DNA from: WYEG01 sp049414625
Lineage (GTDB): Bacteria; Desulfobacterota; Thermodesulfobacteria; Thermodesulfobacteriales; Thermodesulfobacteriaceae
Length of the DNA: 15,469 nt
Assembly (NCBI GenBank): GCA_049414625.1
Contig: JBMSAU010000032.1
Span: forward strand, 1 to 15,469
Direction: 5' to 3'
The position numbers were made by a program, and so were the translations under genes. The notes under the pieces are model-generated. The model worked only from the letters and a program-made list of their open reading frames with translations. It was not told the origin of the DNA and searched no databases. Positions 14,258 through 15,469 of this stretch are shown piece by piece. Positions within the stretch are counted from its first letter, which is position 1. Each line of letters opens with the position of its first letter.

Positions 14258-15411
14258 AGCTTGATGAAGTGTTAACCCTTCCCAAGTTTAAAGCAACCTT
14301 CATTGAACGGATAAACCGGTTCGTTGTAAAGGCTGAGCTTGAGGGAAAGCTCATCCAAGCCTACCTTCCAAACCCCGGAAAACTTCTTGAGCTCCTTCTA
14401 CCCGGAGAAACTTTAATACTTACTTTAAATAGGTCTCAAGGAAGGAAGGCGGATGACTGTAAGGCAAACAAGCTTCCCTACCTTGTGTTAGCGGTCCTAA
14501 AGGATGGTGAGCCTGTCCTTCTTCACACCCATCTCACGACCAGGATCATCGCAGACCTTATAAAGCAAGGGAAAATCCCCCTCTACAAGGGATATGAAGT
14601 TTTAGCCTTTGAGCCTTCCTTTCAGGGTTCAAGGTTTGACCTTATTTTGGAGAAGGATGGGGAAAGGCGCTTAGTTGAAGTCAAAACCTGCACGCTCTTT
14701 AACGATAAGGTTGCCATGTTTCCTGATGCGGTATCCCAAAGAGGAACAAGGCATCTTTTGAGCTTAGCTAAGGCTAAGGAATGGGGATATGTTCCACAGT
14801 GTCTTTTTGTGGTGATGAGCAGAAAGCCAGACTACTTTTTACCAGCCTTTCACATTGACCTTGCCTTTGCTTACGCCTTCCTTGAGGTTAGGAATTCAGT
14901 AGAGCTCCGCGCTATAGCCATCTCCGCCGATGAAAGATTAGAGACTTTTAATTTTGTTAAGGAAGTAAAGATCCCTTTTGAGAAAATAGAAAGCTTGGTA
15001 AAGGATAGTGGGGTCTATCTTTTGGTGATAGAGGTTAGGGATAGTCTTGAGGTTGAGGTTGGGGCTTTGGGGAGGTTAAATTTTAAGCCCGGATATTATG
15101 TGTATGTAGGAAGCGCAAAGGCTAATCTGCAAAAAAGGATAGAGAGGCATAAAAGAAAGGATAAGCCTTTGAAGTGGCATATAGATTATCTGACGGCAAG
15201 GGCAAAGGTTTTAGCGGATTTTCCTATAAGGTCAGAAGAAATATCAGAGTGCGAGCTTGCAAGGATGGTTAAGCACTATGCCGATGGAGAGGTTCCAAGG
15301 TTTGGCTCTTCTGACTGCCAATGCGAAAGTCATCTTTTTTATTTTTCCGAAAACCCGCTAAGAAACAAGGATTTCGTGTATTTGATAACTGACCTAAGGC
15401 TCAGGGTTTGA
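14254..15411 (+). CDS. sfsA: SfsA-like nuclease fused to a GIY-YIG-like DUF123 domain
   Basis: Two-domain protein of 385 residues. The first part (about 1-240) is SfsA, a family of DNA-binding or nuclease proteins: YLPNPGKLLELLLPG, then Asp129 in RFDLIL with Glu142-Val-Lys144 in LVEVKTCTL, a PD-(D/E)XK-like set, and FPDAVSQRGTRHL. The second part (about 250-385) is DUF123: GVYLL, GYYVYVGSA (about 280-288), KRIERH, WHIDYL, ECELA and FGSSDCQCESHLFYF, related to GIY-YIG nucleases. The ATG at 14254 overlaps the topA stop as ATGA, with GAAGG very close upstream; an in-frame GTG at 14242 is an alternative adding four residues. It is the last gene of the plus-strand run. The family is clear; the biological role of either domain is not established. 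Confidence 0.9.
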   Translation: MKLDEVLTLPKFKATFIERINRFVVKAELEGKLIQAYLPNPGKLLELLLPGETLILTLNRSQGRKADDCKANKLPYLVLAVLKDGEPVLLHTHLTTRIIADLIKQGKIPLYKGYEVLAFEPSFQGSRFDLILEKDGERRLVEVKTCTLFNDKVAMFPDAVSQRGTRHLLSLAKAKEWGYVPQCLFVVMSRKPDYFLPAFHIDLAFAYAFLEVRNSVELRAIAISADERLETFNFVKEVKIPFEKIESLVKDSGVYLLVIEVRDSLEVEVGALGRLNFKPGYYVYVGSAKANLQKRIERHKRKDKPLKWHIDYLTARAKVLADFPIRSEEISECELARMVKHYADGEVPRFGSSDCQCESHLFYFSENPLRNKDFVYLITDLRLRV

Positions 15412-15469
15412 AAAGTAGTATAGTTTGACCTTTCATCCCCTATTCTGTATGGCTGAAAGACCTTTTCTG

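Noticed and set aside
15412..15469. Possible new gene start at ATG 15449 (MAERPFL to the edge) and a TTGACC box at 15425
   Set aside because: Only seven codons are visible, with no Shine-Dalgarno and no convincing -10 box; too little to support a gene or promoter.

Overview
The window looks like chromosomal housekeeping DNA from a thermophilic bacterium. Proteins are rich in Lys, Glu, Ile, Leu and Arg, Arg is mostly AGG/AGA, genes are tightly packed, and Shine-Dalgarno sites are usually GGAGG-like. An endonuclease Q gene, compact LeuC/LeuD of the archaeal-type length, a non-discriminating-type AspRS and an SfsA-DUF123 fusion together suggest a deep-branching thermophile such as Thermodesulfobacteria. 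That placement is inference from gene content, not a search result.

Left part (1-3030, minus strand): smpB (trans-translation) is followed after 12 bases by sbcC (DNA end-processing ATPase), which runs off the left edge after 836 open codons. Only 39 bases away, facing the other way, is endonuclease Q (3031-4350), a PHP-domain nuclease for deaminated bases; it carries a C-terminal sequence resembling the bacterial sliding-clamp binding motif. Next is a small secreted protein of unknown function (4473-5045), with a perfect 14-bp palindrome upstream.

Middle (5046-5788): a hairpin terminator at 5097-5112 separates the secreted protein from a convergent, very short lipoprotein gene (5133-5372, minus). 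Between the lipoprotein and leuC is a GC-rich block (about 5444-5723) of hairpins and tandem 27-bp and 24-bp repeats. It is bounded by an 11/12 inverted repeat and looks like a small non-autonomous mobile or dispersed palindromic element. Candidate promoters of the two flanking genes lie just outside its ends.

Right part (5789-15411, plus strand): nine closely spaced genes, probably one long operon or two: leuC-leuD (isopropylmalate isomerase), mazG (NTP pyrophosphohydrolase), an ABC-3 (Zn/Mn-type) ATPase and permease without a binding protein, a TatD-family hydrolase, aspS, a compact topA, and sfsA fused to a GIY-YIG-like DUF123 domain. Gaps range from overlaps to 36 bases; the largest, before mazG, contains three tandem 11-bp repeats.

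Most notable: aspS is split by a +1 frameshift near 11850-11905 although both halves look fully conserved; the predicted tRNA specificity of that AspRS; the clamp-like tail of EndoQ; and the palindromic repeat element. No new defence system, CRISPR array, RNA gene or phage is evident.
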